A DNA stretch of 27,976 bases, from NCBI GenBank assembly GCA_964507645.1, contig CAZDPU010000015.1, positions 1-27,976 of the forward strand. The letters are read 5' to 3'. This document shows, piece after piece, positions 1 through 7,577 of the stretch (position 1 is the stretch's first letter; each line of letters opens with the position of its first letter). The notes beneath the pieces were generated by a model. That model saw only the letters and a program-made list of their open reading frames with translations. It was not told where the DNA came from and did not search any database. Source of the stretch: UBA6624 sp964507645. GTDB lineage: Bacteria; UBP7; UBA6624. The position numbers were made by a program, and so were the translations under genes.

Positions 1-194
1 GGGCCTTGAAAAATGTATTCACCTGTGTCATTCTCGATTTGGCAACTTAAAATTGAATGTTCATTTTCAACCTTGCCAATACCTATTTTCTGAGTGCCTT
101 TTGGACAGTCTTTAATTTTTGAAGGGTCTAGAAAAATGATGATCGATATAAGAATTAAACAAGAGGTGATTTGAACTAAGTTTAGCTTTTTCAA
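1..194 (-). CDS. Partial CDS, N-terminus of an unknown exported or membrane-anchored protein
   Basis: An open frame on the minus strand runs from a TTG codon at 194 off the left edge without a stop (64 codons seen). The TTG overlaps the thiC stop (TTGA), a coupling seen at other junctions in this window. The first residues are LKKLN, followed by a strongly hydrophobic stretch (about residues 11-23, ITSCLILISIIIF), then a polar part with two cysteines. This looks like a signal peptide or N-terminal anchor. No ATG is available and no strong Shine-Dalgarno sequence is seen, so the start is inferred from the overlap. The visible part does not let me name a family. It is probably co-transcribed with thiC, which does not by itself imply a thiamine role. 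Confidence 0.5.
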   Translation of the reverse strand, partial: MKKLNLVQITSCLILISIIIFLDPSKIKDCPKGTQKIGIGKVENEHSILSCQIENDTGEYIFQG

Positions 195-1834
195 CTTTCT
201 GTATTCATTTTGTTGTACTCTTTTGCCTTTTCCTTCATTCCTTCGAGCATTATCACTTGTTCATTTTGGTTTTTGTTTTTTGCCATCTCTCTTATTTCTT
301 CACTTATCTTCATTGAGCAAAATTTTGGACCACACATTGAACAGAAGTGAGCAACTTTTGCATTTGAATGAGGCAGTGTTTCATCATGAAATTCCCTTGC
401 TGTAACTGGATCTAAGGAAAGGTTGAATTGATCTTCCCACCTAAACTCAAATCTAGCACTTGATATTTCATCATCCCAATTTTTTGCATTTGGATGCTGT
501 TTTGCCAAGTCTGCTGCATGTGCAGCAATTTTGTAAGAGATGACACCATCTTTTACATCTTTCCTATTTGGAAGACCAAGGTGTTCTTTTGGAGTTACGT
601 AGCATAGAAGAGCACATCCAAAAGAGCCAATGTTTGCTGCACCTATTGCACTCGTAATATGGTCATATCCTGGAGCAATATCTGTGGTTAGTGGTCCAAG
701 GGTATAGAAGGGTGCTTCATGACACCAGTCTAATTGTTTTTCCATATTTTCCTTTATCATGTGAATAGGGACATGCCCAGGACCTTCATTCATAACTTGA
801 ACATTGAATTCCCAAGCCCTTTTTGTTAGCTCTCCTTGAATTTTAAGCTCATCGAATTGAGCTTCATCATTTGCGTCATAGATAGATCCTGGCCTTAAAC
901 CATCTCCTATTGAGAAAGATATGTCATATTTTGCACAAATTCTACAGATGTCATCCCAATGCGTATATGCAAAATTTTCTTCATGATGAGACAAACACCA
1001 TTTCGCCATTATGGATCCTCCTCTGCTAACAATGCCGGTCATTCTCTCACTTGTTTTTGGTATGAACCTTAGCAAAACCCCTGCGTGAATTGTGAAATAG
1101 TCAACTCCTTGTTCTGCTTGGTCGATAAGAGTTTCTTTAAATATCTCCCATGTTAAGTCTTCAGGTTTCCCATTCACTTTTTCAAGAGCTTCATAAATTG
1201 GAACTGTTCCGATTGGAACAGAGCTATTCCTCAATATCCATTCTCTTGTTTGACGAATGTTTTTTCCTGTCGAAAGGTCCATAACTGTATCAGCACCCCA
1301 TAAAGTTGCCCATTGGAGTTTTTGAACTTCTTCTTCTATCGATGAACCAACAGCACTGTTCCCTATGTTCGCATTGATTTTGACTGCAAAGTTTCTTCCA
1401 ATAATCATTGGCTCAAGCTCAGGATGTTTTTTGTTTGAGGGTATTATTGCTCTACCTCTTGCAACTTCGGATTTTACAAATTCAACATCAATATTTTCTC
1501 TTTCTGAAACAAATATCATTTCAGGGGTTGTTATATTGTTCTTTGCGTAATACATTTGAGTAGGATTTTTATCTTTTTCTCTTTTTGATATCCATTCTTC
1601 TCTAATTTTTGGCAATCCGATATTTGGATTTATTCCTTGGGTTCCGCTTGAATCATAAACATCTAGGTGGTGGGTGCTTTCTTTAAGGGACACTCTCCTA
1701 AATGGAATTTTTATTTTTTGATGGCTTGTTTCAAAGTATTCTGAAGAAAAATCAACTTCCTTATATTTTTTTTCACTTCTCGGAAAACATTCCTCATAAG
1801 TTGGGTTTTTTTTGAAATTAATTTTTTTAGCCAT
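191..1834 (-). CDS. thiC: Phosphomethylpyrimidine synthase ThiC
   Basis: ThiC converts aminoimidazole ribotide to hydroxymethylpyrimidine phosphate in thiamine biosynthesis, using a [4Fe-4S] cluster and S-adenosylmethionine in the cytosol. The 547-residue protein has the family's C-terminal cluster motif CxxCxxxxC (Cys498, Cys501, Cys506) and highly conserved blocks such as NIGNSAVGSSIEEEV, MDLSTG, NEGPGHVP and GPLTTDIAPGYDHI. Length and N-terminal domain fit the long bacterial form. The start is fixed by an AGGAGG Shine-Dalgarno 6 nt upstream, inside the end of a TPP riboswitch, so the gene should be repressed by thiamine pyrophosphate. The downstream partial gene starts within the thiC stop. 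No other thi gene is in the window. Confidence 0.97.
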   Translation of the reverse strand: MAKKINFKKNPTYEECFPRSEKKYKEVDFSSEYFETSHQKIKIPFRRVSLKESTHHLDVYDSSGTQGINPNIGLPKIREEWISKREKDKNPTQMYYAKNNITTPEMIFVSERENIDVEFVKSEVARGRAIIPSNKKHPELEPMIIGRNFAVKINANIGNSAVGSSIEEEVQKLQWATLWGADTVMDLSTGKNIRQTREWILRNSSVPIGTVPIYEALEKVNGKPEDLTWEIFKETLIDQAEQGVDYFTIHAGVLLRFIPKTSERMTGIVSRGGSIMAKWCLSHHEENFAYTHWDDICRICAKYDISFSIGDGLRPGSIYDANDEAQFDELKIQGELTKRAWEFNVQVMNEGPGHVPIHMIKENMEKQLDWCHEAPFYTLGPLTTDIAPGYDHITSAIGAANIGSFGCALLCYVTPKEHLGLPNRKDVKDGVISYKIAAHAADLAKQHPNAKNWDDEISSARFEFRWEDQFNLSLDPVTAREFHDETLPHSNAKVAHFCSMCGPKFCSMKISEEIREMAKNKNQNEQVIMLEGMKEKAKEYNKMNTES

Positions 1835-1835
1835 T

Positions 1836-1912
1836 ACGCTTCCTCCGCCAGAATAACCTGGATCAGGTTCGAGGGGTTCTTCTCAGGTTTCAACTACCGC
1901 CCCCGCGTCATT
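1836..1912 (-). promoter_or_regulatory. TPP riboswitch (THI element) upstream of thiC
   Basis: Read on the minus strand, the leader contains the two hallmark THI-box segments: CTGAGA followed by ACCCC, and ACCTGATC followed by a CCAG/CTGG hairpin closing GTTATT. GGGG and CCCC segments flank the CTGAGA arm and can form P2. The outer ACGC (1905-1908) and GCGT (1836-1839) can pair as a short P1. The Shine-Dalgarno AGGAGG (1841-1846 on the complement) lies just inside this P1, so TPP binding would plausibly hide the ribosome site; translational control is the simplest reading. No run of T following a terminator hairpin is seen before the ATG. Confidence 0.93.
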
Positions 1913-1956
1913 TTTAATTCTAAAACAAAAGATATTAAACTATGATTTCTTTATAG

Positions 1957-2850
1957 ATGAAAAAATACAAAAATATTATCTTGATTTTTTTAGCTTTTTT
2001 TACACTTACTCCCTTGTTGGATAATTTGACCGACTATGCACAAAATCCTGCTGACAGCTATCTTGACGGCTCTGTTGACAAAGCAAGAAATGCTTTTTTG
2101 ACGCTAACTGCAATGAAAAGCATTTTGGCAATTGTTGAGGGTAGCGATATTGAGACTGGCGTCCGATTTGGTTTACTGGGACAGAGTGCAGATGTGACTC
2201 TAGATGTAGAAGCTGGAGATTTTGCTCAACCTACATATGATTTAGTTGACAAGGCATGGAATATAACCTTGCTTGCCTGGATAGCAATTGAGATTGAAAG
2301 AATGCTTCTTTATGCCTCGGACTTCCAATGGGGAAATTTTTTCATGTGTTTTGGTTTTTTGGGACTTTTTTTAATTTCTTTCAAGAGTAGAAGCGGTTAT
2401 GACAGGGAAATTTGGGGCAAAAGAATCAGAGCACATGACATTAACAAAGTTTCTGTATTATGTTTGCTTCTCGGATTCTCATTGAAGTTTCTTTTTCCAT
2501 TTACTGTTTTGACTTCTCAAAAAATATCGACTTCGCTTACTCAGGAAAGTTTTATTTCTTCACAGGTTTCTTTGGATGAAAAGGTCAAAGAGCTTGGAGG
2601 TCTTGGAGAAGCTCTCAATTCCCCTTTACCAGTTGTTGAAAAATATCAACAGGTATCTGACTGGTTTCAAGCTCATGATATTGTTTTTTGGCAAGAATAT
2701 TCATCTCGAATAGTTAGGCATACTATGATTCTTGCGGCAATATTTCTTCTGGACGCAATTCTTTTGCCATTAGTCTCTATTTTTTTCATTTGGAATTTGT
2801 TAAAAAGATTTTTTAATTGGTTGCTAGGTTTTCCTAGTCTTAAAGTTTAA
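1957..2850 (+). CDS. Unknown multi-pass membrane protein (297 aa)
   Basis: I do not recognise a family. The protein has a hydrophobic N-terminal segment (about 6-22, signal peptide or first helix), a polar region of about 100 residues, then three likely membrane helices (about 123-142, 164-184 and 255-283). Between the last two is a polar stretch (190-250) predicted outside or in the periplasm. It starts 45 nt from the end of the divergent TPP riboswitch, so its promoter must lie close to or within that leader region; no clear Shine-Dalgarno sequence precedes the ATG. It ends convergently with the next gene, the two stops sharing TTAA at 2847-2850. Codon use and AT content resemble the neighbours, so recent transfer is not suggested. 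Confidence 0.75.
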   Translation: MKKYKNIILIFLAFFTLTPLLDNLTDYAQNPADSYLDGSVDKARNAFLTLTAMKSILAIVEGSDIETGVRFGLLGQSADVTLDVEAGDFAQPTYDLVDKAWNITLLAWIAIEIERMLLYASDFQWGNFFMCFGFLGLFLISFKSRSGYDREIWGKRIRAHDINKVSVLCLLLGFSLKFLFPFTVLTSQKISTSLTQESFISSQVSLDEKVKELGGLGEALNSPLPVVEKYQQVSDWFQAHDIVFWQEYSSRIVRHTMILAAIFLLDAILLPLVSIFFIWNLLKRFFNWLLGFPSLKV

Positions 2851-3611
2851 TTGTCATGGTCGATAGGTTGCTGGCCTCTCGATTCTCTTAATTTGTTCAT
2901 TTCCGTTCTTGCTCTTTCGAGATCTTCTTTATTTACGCTATATTGTGTTTTTCTGTCTTCCCAGTTCTCAAAGGAAGAGATGTTTTTATTTATGACAGCA
3001 ACAGCTTCTTCTATAAAATCAGCCTGAGTATCTCTGTAAATATTAACGCCATTGATTCCATGTTCAAAAAGTGTCAGGTAATGTCTTCTGTATTTTGTTT
3101 CTACTTTTTTAGAGTAAAGTATGATTCCCCAGATTGTCATTATTAATCCAGGCCATGCAAAAGCTAAAAAGGTTGGACTGAGCTTGTTTTCAGCTTCGCT
3201 CATAACACCACCACTCACAAAAATACCCGATATTGCAATCAACATTCCAATTCCCAACATGATGCCACCCTTGCCGGAGTCTTCCGACTGATGAACTTTT
3301 TTGTAATTAGCGTATGTCGCTCTTGCGCTACTTGTTGGTTTGATTGGAAACGTTCTTCCCTGATTGATAACTCTTGTTTTCGTGATTTTTAATCCATTTT
3401 TGTCCAAAAGAACAGAATCTCCCTCATATATATCAACATCCTTTTGATTCAATAATATCTGCAAGGCTTCCTTAAGGGGCTTTTCTTCTACATAGCCTTT
3501 TTCAACAAGCAGTTGACCAATTTTCCTTCCCGACCTTGGCAATTCAGACAAAACTTCAGAAAGCTGTTCTTCGGTTATGAGCTTTTGCTCAACTAAAAAA
3601 TCTCCTAACAT
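2847..3611 (-). CDS. Membrane protein with N-terminal MshEN/GspE-N-like domain
   Basis: The first 55 or so residues (LGDFLVEQKLITEEQL through GQLLVEKGYV) match the two-helix repeat typical of the N-terminal domain of type II secretion/type IV pilus ATPases (MshEN, T2SSE_N), a fold that can bind c-di-GMP in some members. There is no ATPase domain. Two likely membrane helices follow at about 116-136 and 146-167, then a charged cytosolic tail of about 85 residues. Function is not known; a regulatory or c-di-GMP-sensing membrane role is possible but unproven. The start is supported by GAGG 8 nt upstream (3620-3623 on the complement). It follows the PLP enzyme gene by 46 nt. Confidence 0.7.
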   Translation of the reverse strand: MLGDFLVEQKLITEEQLSEVLSELPRSGRKIGQLLVEKGYVEEKPLKEALQILLNQKDVDIYEGDSVLLDKNGLKITKTRVINQGRTFPIKPTSSARATYANYKKVHQSEDSGKGGIMLGIGMLIAISGIFVSGGVMSEAENKLSPTFLAFAWPGLIMTIWGIILYSKKVETKYRRHYLTLFEHGINGVNIYRDTQADFIEEAVAVINKNISSFENWEDRKTQYSVNKEDLERARTEMNKLRESRGQQPIDHDN

Positions 3612-3633
3612 AAATAGAACCTCGATAAAAGTC

Positions 3634-3652
3634 TAGCATACTTAGCATGCTA
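3634..3652 (-). terminator. Short inverted repeat between the PLP-enzyme gene and the MshEN-like gene
   Basis: TAGCATAC and GCATGCTA flank TTA, giving an 8-bp stem with one mismatch. It lies in the 46-nt gap between two minus-strand genes. On the minus strand it is followed by AGACTTTTAT, only a weak T-run, so it could be a weak terminator/attenuator, an RNA-processing site or an operator. The role is uncertain; the inverted repeat itself is clear. Confidence 0.3.
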
Positions 3653-3657
3653 TTTAA

Positions 3658-4941
3658 TCAAATTGAGCCGAAGGCTTCCTCAAGGTCTTTTTTCAAATCT
3701 TCTGGTGACTCGATGCCAACAGAGAGGCGTATACCATTTTTTAAAAGGCTGTTATTTTCTTTTTCTTCTTCCGGCACTGAAGAATGAGTCATTGAAAAAG
3801 GGGTTTCTATTAGTGTTTTTACATTTCCGAGAGATACGGCTAAGGTGATTGAGTAAGAGTTCTCTGCTATAAAGTTAACAAATTTGGATCCAGCATTGTT
3901 TTTTTTGCTTTTGATTGAAAAGTAAATCATGAATCCAGGAAAGAAGTTTCCTTCTGGATCTACCATTTGTTTTTTGGCTATTTCTTGATTTTCAAAATCA
4001 TCCAAACCAGGCCAAGAAACCTTATTGACTTTTGGGTGCTCAAGTAGGTATTTTGCAATATTTTCTGCATTTGATTGTTGTTTTTTCAACCTCAGAGGGA
4101 GTGTTGGTATCCCATAAGTCAAAATACTCCATGCAGCTTTTGAGCTTAGCATTCCACCAAAATCCTTCCTTTTAACTTGCAGTATTGGGTAGACCTGATT
4201 TGAAACAATTGATGCTCCAGCTGTGTCTGTCCCAAATCCTCCAATTGCCTTTGTTAAACTGTGGACAACAACATCTGCACCTAATGAAATTGGTCTTTGT
4301 CCCCATGGGGTCATAAAAGTATTGTCAACCACTAAAAACATTTTGTCTTCTTCTCTTCTTTTTTTGTTTTCTTTTTTTACCATTTCGGATATAAGTGAAA
4401 TATCCATAATTTCAAGAGTTGGATTTAGTGGTGTTTCAAGGTATATTACTTTTGTTTTTTTTGAAATATTTTTTTTGATCTCTTTGCTATTACACATATT
4501 TACCCTTGTTACAGAGATTCCCAAGTCAGGAAAACTGTCCCTGAGAAGAGAGTCCGTGCATCCGTAAAGAATATGATGTGTGATTATGTTTTCTCCGGAT
4601 TTGATTAGTGCCAAAAGCGTGGTTGAAATTGCTGACATTCCGCTTGCAAAAGTTAATGCTTTTTCTCCACCTTCTATTTCTGCAAGTCTTTTTTCCAGCA
4701 TTAAGGTTGTTGGTTCTTCAAGTCTGTCATAGATGAAAATGGGACTGCCATCTTCATTTTTCGCATATTCTTCAAAACCCATTGCTCCTCTTTCACTCGA
4801 ATCAAGTCTAAATGTGCTGTTCGAGGAGAGTGGGGGGACTACATTATGGGAATAGTCCCAAACTGAACTCTTCATTTCTCCATGAATCAATCTAGATTCC
4901 TTACTATATCTTTTAGAATTTTGTGACATCTTGTAAATCAT
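3658..4941 (-). CDS. Cys/Met-metabolism PLP-dependent enzyme (trans-sulfuration family lyase or sulfhydrylase)
   Basis: This is a fold-type I PLP enzyme of the cystathionine gamma-synthase/gamma-lyase/methionine gamma-lyase family. It shows the phosphate-binding region FASGMSAI (98-105), the stacking-tyrosine motif LYGCTD (Tyr126), the Asp in VVDNTFMTP (Asp206) and the Schiff-base lysine in HSLTKAIGG (Lys231). The N-terminal YDRLEEPT corresponds to the family's Y-R-x-x-x-P-T motif. At 427 residues it is slightly longer than the usual 380-400. Family members differ in only a few residues, so I cannot tell cystathionine lyase/synthase from O-acylhomoserine sulfhydrylase or methionine gamma-lyase. 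An alternative start is Met5 (4929); neither start has a strong Shine-Dalgarno sequence. It is divergent from the tRNA-Glu gene. Confidence 0.9.
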   Translation of the reverse strand: MIYKMSQNSKRYSKESRLIHGEMKSSVWDYSHNVVPPLSSNSTFRLDSSERGAMGFEEYAKNEDGSPIFIYDRLEEPTTLMLEKRLAEIEGGEKALTFASGMSAISTTLLALIKSGENIITHHILYGCTDSLLRDSFPDLGISVTRVNMCNSKEIKKNISKKTKVIYLETPLNPTLEIMDISLISEMVKKENKKRREEDKMFLVVDNTFMTPWGQRPISLGADVVVHSLTKAIGGFGTDTAGASIVSNQVYPILQVKRKDFGGMLSSKAAWSILTYGIPTLPLRLKKQQSNAENIAKYLLEHPKVNKVSWPGLDDFENQEIAKKQMVDPEGNFFPGFMIYFSIKSKKNNAGSKFVNFIAENSYSITLAVSLGNVKTLIETPFSMTHSSVPEEEKENNSLLKNGIRLSVGIESPEDLKKDLEEAFGSI

Positions 4942-4978
4942 ATACTTTGTTTTACATGTTTTTTTACTTGAAATATAA

Positions 4979-5050
4979 GGCCCGTTCGTCTAACGGATAG
5001 GACGCCACCCTCTCAAGGTGGAAATAGGGGTTCAATTCCCCTACGGGCTG
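4979..5050 (+). tRNA. tRNA-Glu (anticodon CUC)
   Basis: The 72-nt sequence folds as a cloverleaf. The acceptor arm GGCCCGT/ACGGGCT is 7 bp with a terminal G1-U72 wobble. The anticodon stem CCACC/GGTGG closes the loop CTCTCAA (anticodon CTC, reading GAG codons). The T arm is AGGGG/CCCCT with loop TTCAATT. The discriminator base is G73, as expected for tRNA-Glu. CCA is not encoded. A CUC isoacceptor usually accompanies a UUC one that would be elsewhere. Confidence 0.96.
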
Positions 5051-5064
5051 TTTAAAATATAGAC

Positions 5065-5538
5065 ATGATTACTAAAGATCAAGTAACAGATGTTCAAAGC
5101 CAATGGGGTTCGGGAGTAGTGAAAATTGGTTTATTGAAAGAAGAGAGAACGGAATGTGAATCTTTCACGAGTAGATTTTTAGATGAAAGATATGCTTTTG
5201 AGTCAGGCTCTGTGTTGTTTAAACCTACAAAGTGTGCGGAATATCAATTTAGAAATACGAAGCTACAAGCATTGTCTTATTTCATTTCAGGTCAAGGCAG
5301 AGCTTGTGAAGAGGACCAAGGGTTTGCACTGCAACCCTGGATAAAGGTAAGGTTTGAAAATTCAGATTTCATCTTAGAGGAAAACAGAGCTATTGCAATG
5401 GGCAATTATTTTTTTACTGACTTGAAAGGCAATGAGATTAAAGTTGAATACACATTTGGATACAGGTTGATTGGAGGGGTTCTGAAAATCGATCTGCACC
5501 ATTCTTCACTGCCTTTTAATCCAAATCTGACTTTTTGA
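5065..5538 (+). CDS. NTF2-like fold protein of unknown function (157 aa)
   Basis: The sequence pattern (WGSGVVKIG near the start, VLFKPTKCAEYQFR in the middle, AMGNYFFT, KVEYTFGY and LHHSSLPF at the end) matches, from memory, a conserved bacterial family with the SnoaL/NTF2-like cone fold. Some database entries of this family carry the label phosphoribosyl-AMP cyclohydrolase, but the protein has no visible HisI cysteine/histidine zinc signature, so I would not accept that name. It has no signal peptide or membrane helix and is likely a small cytosolic protein, perhaps ligand binding. It begins 14 nt after the tRNA-Glu 3' end and may be read through from the tRNA promoter. Confidence 0.7.
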   Translation: MITKDQVTDVQSQWGSGVVKIGLLKEERTECESFTSRFLDERYAFESGSVLFKPTKCAEYQFRNTKLQALSYFISGQGRACEEDQGFALQPWIKVRFENSDFILEENRAIAMGNYFFTDLKGNEIKVEYTFGYRLIGGVLKIDLHHSSLPFNPNLTF

Positions 5539-5579
5539 AATCTTTTTTACAGGGTTTCGATATTTTCCATTAGAGCTGC

Positions 5580-5585
5580 TATAGT
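5580..5585 (+). promoter_or_regulatory. Possible -10 element (TATAGT) before the fab operon
   Basis: TATAGT lies 17 nt before the GTG of plsX in the 64-nt gap after the NTF2-like gene. A poor -35 match (TTCGAT, spacing about 18) is upstream. The implied leader would be only about 10 nt, so this is a weak call. Confidence 0.2.
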
Positions 5586-5602
5586 TTAAAATATGTTTCT
5601 CA

Positions 5603-6595
5603 GTGATAAACATATCTTTGGATGCAATGGGTGGAGATTATGCACCTGAATCAATAGTTGAAGGGGCTGTTCTTGCTTCTTCTCTGGATGTAAATCTTAC
5701 TCTTTTCGGTAATGAGGATGCGATTAGCAGTGTTTTAAATGGAAGAAATTTTAGCAATATAAAAATTCAACACACTGAAGAAAAAGTCGACATGGGTGAC
5801 AAAGTTGCTTCTGTTTTGAGAAAAATCCCAAAAACCTCTCTGGGGCTTGCAGCTAGATCTGCAAGCGAGGGTGATTCTGAGGGGGTTATTTCTGCTGGAC
5901 ATTCTGGTGCTTCTGTTTTGGTTGCTTCTAAATATCTCAAAAGGAAAGGTGTTCGGAAGCCGGTGCTTGGGACCTTTATGCCTACAAGTGATAATCCAGT
6001 TTTTTTATTGGATGTTGGTGCAAATGTAGACACAAAAGCGGAAGATCTTCTTATGTTTGCGCAATTGGGAAGTGAATTTTATAGCTTTTGGTCAGGCAAG
6101 AAAAACCCAACGGTCGGTTTGTTGAATATTGGTTCTGAAAAAGGAAAAGGTGATAGAGAGTCCATAAAAGCTTATGAATTGATGGAAATGAATTCTGCAA
6201 CTGGAGCATTTAATTTTGTGGGAAACATTGAAGGAAGACAAGTTGGCGGACAGGGTGAGGAGATAAATGTTGTAGTTTGTGATGGTTTTGTTGGGAACGT
6301 TATTTTAAAGTTTGCTGAGGGGATGGCTATTTCTTTGATGACTATGTTTGGATCTGAATTGAAAGAATCTGCAAAAAATAATATTTTTATGCCTCTTGCA
6401 AAAAGTGCTATTAAGGGTTCTTTGAAGAATGTAAAAAAGAGATTAGATTATTCTGAATATGGCGGAGCACCTTTACTTGGTTTGACTAAGCCTTTTTTCA
6501 TCTGCCATGGATCTTCTAACCCGAAGGCGATTTTCAATGCGGTTAAAAGTATGAAAAATTTAATAATTAGACAAAATGGAGAAAAAAATGATTAG
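5603..6595 (+). CDS. plsX: Phosphate acyltransferase PlsX
   Basis: PlsX transfers acyl groups from acyl-ACP to inorganic phosphate, making acyl-phosphate for PlsY in phospholipid synthesis. The 330-residue protein begins with the family signature ISLDAMGGDYAP and contains GVISAGHSGA, DVGANVD, GLLNIGSEKGKG, GNIEGR and VVCDGFVGNV, all typical PlsX blocks. The start is GTG at 5603: the upstream ATG at 5593 is in another frame. It heads an operon of fatty-acid genes and overlaps fabH by 8 nt (ATGATTAG). The rpmF/yceD genes that often precede plsX are absent here; a tRNA and an NTF2-like gene stand in that place. Confidence 0.96.
   Translation: MINISLDAMGGDYAPESIVEGAVLASSLDVNLTLFGNEDAISSVLNGRNFSNIKIQHTEEKVDMGDKVASVLRKIPKTSLGLAARSASEGDSEGVISAGHSGASVLVASKYLKRKGVRKPVLGTFMPTSDNPVFLLDVGANVDTKAEDLLMFAQLGSEFYSFWSGKKNPTVGLLNIGSEKGKGDRESIKAYELMEMNSATGAFNFVGNIEGRQVGGQGEEINVVVCDGFVGNVILKFAEGMAISLMTMFGSELKESAKNNIFMPLAKSAIKGSLKNVKKRLDYSEYGGAPLLGLTKPFFICHGSSNPKAIFNAVKSMKNLIIRQNGEKND
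6578..6581 (+). promoter_or_regulatory. Ribosome binding site fixing the fabH start
   Basis: GGAG lies 6 nt before the ATG at 6588. It overlaps an in-frame upstream ATG (6576) and therefore argues that translation begins at 6588, not 6576. Confidence 0.7.
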
Positions 6596-7577
6596 AGCTG
6601 TTATCACTTCAATTGGAACCTCTCTTCCTGAAAAAATTGTTACAAATGACGATTTGTCAAAAGTCATGGATACAAATGACGAATGGATAAGAGAGAGGTC
6701 CATGATTAGAGAAAGAAGATTTGCAGAAAAAGGTGAAGGTTTGAGCAAGTATTGTGTAGATGCCGCTAACAAGGCTCTTGAAAAAAGAAATATGGATCCG
6801 GCAGATTTAGATCTAGTTATTGTTGCTACTGTCACTCCAGACATGATGTTTCCAAATACTTCAAACCTTGTACAAGATCGAATCGGCGCTGTCAATGCTG
6901 GTTCGTTTGACCTGGTGAATGCTTGTCCAGGTTTTGTTTATGGGGTTTCAACTGCTGCTGGCATGATATCTTCGGGATTGCATAAAAATATACTTGTTTG
7001 CGGCGGAGACATTATGACCTCTATACTAGATATGGAAGACAGGTCGACATCTGTTCTTTTTGGAGATGGTGCGGGGGCTGTTCTTTTAGAGGGTCAGGAA
7101 GGAGATTATGGGGTTCATGATGTTCTTCTTGGTTCAGATGGCTCGGGAGGGAAATATTTATACATGACTTCTGGAGGTTCTTTGAGCCCTCCCTCTATTG
7201 AAACTGTTCAAAATAAAGAGCATTATGTAAAGATGGATGGAAGCAAAGTTTACAAAGTGGGGATAAGAAGGTTTGTTCAGATGGTTAAAGATATTTGTGA
7301 AAAAAACTCTATTAGCCCTTCAGATATCGGTTGTCATCTTTTTCATCAGGCAAATGGAGTAATGATTGAAGCTATAGCAAAAAGGTTAAATTTAGACAAG
7401 GAAAAATGCCCAATTAATATTGACAAATATGCAAATACAACAAATGGGACCATTCCTCTGTTGACCGAATATGCAAACGATAAAAAAATGCTGAAAGATA
7501 ATGACTGGGTTCTGATGACAAGTTTTGGTGCGGGTTTTGCATGGGGATCTGTTTTAATGAAGTGGAAAAAAATATGA
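6588..7577 (+). CDS. fabH: Beta-ketoacyl-ACP synthase III FabH
   Basis: FabH condenses acetyl-CoA (or another primer CoA) with malonyl-ACP to start fatty-acid synthesis. With the start at 6588 the protein has 329 residues and an intact catalytic triad: Cys113 (NACPGFVYG), His253 (FHQANGVMIEA) and Asn283 (YANTTNGTIP). The last motif differs from the common GNTSAAS (here ANTTNGT) while the Asn is kept. Numbering is within a residue or so of E. coli FabH at the cysteine. It is translationally coupled to plsX and overlaps fabD by 4 nt (ATGA). The motif does not reveal whether the primer is acetyl, branched or aryl. Confidence 0.95.
   Translation: MIRAVITSIGTSLPEKIVTNDDLSKVMDTNDEWIRERSMIRERRFAEKGEGLSKYCVDAANKALEKRNMDPADLDLVIVATVTPDMMFPNTSNLVQDRIGAVNAGSFDLVNACPGFVYGVSTAAGMISSGLHKNILVCGGDIMTSILDMEDRSTSVLFGDGAGAVLLEGQEGDYGVHDVLLGSDGSGGKYLYMTSGGSLSPPSIETVQNKEHYVKMDGSKVYKVGIRRFVQMVKDICEKNSISPSDIGCHLFHQANGVMIEAIAKRLNLDKEKCPINIDKYANTTNGTIPLLTEYANDKKMLKDNDWVLMTSFGAGFAWGSVLMKWKKI

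Noticed and set aside
223..405. Frames opposite to thiC, the PLP enzyme, the dehydrogenases and the ligase
   Set aside because: They run antisense to strongly conserved genes, have biased composition and no recognisable motifs; shadows of real genes.
4951..4979. TTTACA and TATAAG with 17-nt spacing just before tRNA-Glu, resembling a sigma-70 promoter
   Set aside because: The -10 match ends on the first base of the tRNA, so transcription would begin inside the mature tRNA. It cannot be the tRNA promoter.
5065..5538. Phosphoribosyl-AMP cyclohydrolase (HisI) name for the 157-aa protein
   Set aside because: No HisI metal-binding cysteine pattern is visible and the motifs fit an NTF2-like fold; no his genes are near.
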